Below, piece by piece: positions 63,821 to 64,000 of a stretch of DNA of 64,000 nt (position 1 is its first letter; each line of letters opens with the position of its first letter). The stretch is from Ktedonospora formicarum. Lineage in GTDB: Bacteria > Chloroflexota > Ktedonobacteria > Ktedonobacterales > Ktedonobacteraceae. The DNA is taken from assembly GCF_016587355.1 (NCBI RefSeq), contig NZ_BNJF01000006.1:124001-188000 (forward strand), in the 5' to 3' direction. Under the pieces are notes generated by a model. That model searched no databases, was not told the DNA's origin, and saw only the letters and a program-made list of their open reading frames with translations. A program made the translations under genes and the position numbers.

Positions 63821-64000
63821 CACTCACCTCCTTTTCTCGCTGTCTCGTCTACTTGCGCCGTATGCTCTTTAGGCTCCATCAGAGGCACCGCAACAAAAAA
63901 GGTGCTCCCCACCCCCTTGCGGCTCTCTACCCATATGCGCCCCTGATGACGTGAGACGAGCTCCTGGGACAGATAGAGACCAATACCCAGCCCTGGATAT
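63820..64000 (-). CDS. Histidine kinase, C-terminal part (runs off the window)
   Basis: About 59 residues visible: GLGIGLYLSQELVSRHQGRIWVE (G2 box of the HATPase domain), then GVGSTFFVAVPLMEP and a polar tail. The gene continues beyond 64000. It overlaps the response regulator start by three bases. Confidence 0.9.
   Translation of the reverse strand, partial: YPGLGIGLYLSQELVSRHQGRIWVESRKGVGSTFFVAVPLMEPKEHTAQVDETARKGGE

Noticed and set aside
1..64000. CRISPR arrays, tRNA and rRNA genes
   Set aside because: No regular direct-repeat/spacer pattern, no cloverleaf with the usual T-loop, and no rRNA-like stretch was seen by eye on either strand; a computed search would be more reliable.

Overview
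The window looks like a chromosomal segment of a large, transposon-rich Chloroflexota genome, most likely of the Ktedonobacteria type. This is inferred from style, not from a marker gene: two very long MalT/LAL-type LuxR regulators that share an unusual N-terminal domain, two ECF sigma factors with SnoaL-like tails, a PAS histidine kinase/response regulator cluster, a deazaflavin-type oxidoreductase, and many IS elements and tnpB genes in a background of medium GC. No rRNA, tRNA or CRISPR array was recognised.

Layout. 0.2-0.8 kb: GNAT acetyltransferase. 0.9-2.3 kb: broken tnpB element (family A, copy 1). 2.5-3.5 kb: a roughly 1 kb cassette with terminal inverted repeats, a structured leader and a small GC-rich ORF, joined to a truncated tnpB of family C that also carries a MITE. 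4.5-5.9 kb: TetR regulator divergent from a frameshifted methyltransferase. 6.3-8.2 kb: three tnpB-less right-end (omega-RNA-like) relics around an ECF41 sigma/deazaflavin oxidoreductase pair. 8.3-9.7 kb: tnpB A2. 9.7-12.9 kb: LAL regulator. 13-17.5 kb: small hypotheticals and an array of small-ORF cassettes. 17.5-19.6 kb: transposase with one stop. 19.6-22.2 kb: ECF sigma factor divergent from a drug-efflux MFS gene. 22.3-25.6 kb: decayed PP2C-like, beta-propeller, GNAT and DUF3761-like genes. 26-34.8 kb: small hypotheticals, MITE, tnpB A5, another small cassette, an intact tnpB of family B, an IS607-type element (serine recombinase plus tnpB) and an IS1182 remnant. 35-43.9 kb: tnpB A3, short promoter-to-terminator units, an HNH gene split by an IS701 element, the third copy of the leader cassette, an IS4-type element sitting in a terminator, and tnpB A4. 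44-45.9 kb: TetR plus a TetX-like monooxygenase. 45.9-50.9 kb: intact large tnpB (family C), IS6 remnants, an orphan omega-RNA-like unit with its own promoter, and an SDR gene. 51.3-57.6 kb: LAL regulator, membrane protein and aromatic-type FAD monooxygenase, all on one strand. 58-60.9 kb: ISL3, group-II-intron-like, recombinase and Tn3-like remnants with a pRiA4b ORF-3-like gene. 61-64 kb: kinase, response regulator and PAS kinase.

The two signals I consider most worth following are these. (1) A family of small-gene cassettes: three copies share a leader of about 260 nt with conserved and partly covarying stems, plus a conserved 3' hairpin block, but each carries a different unrelated small GC-rich ORF. 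At least two are bounded by the same terminal inverted repeats. (2) Short copies of TnpB right ends without tnpB. One has a recognisable promoter, so guide-RNA-like transcripts could be made separately from their nuclease.

A caution. Many otherwise normal genes here are broken by single-base indels (two in T-runs) or a single TGA codon. Some of these may be residual sequencing errors rather than real decay.
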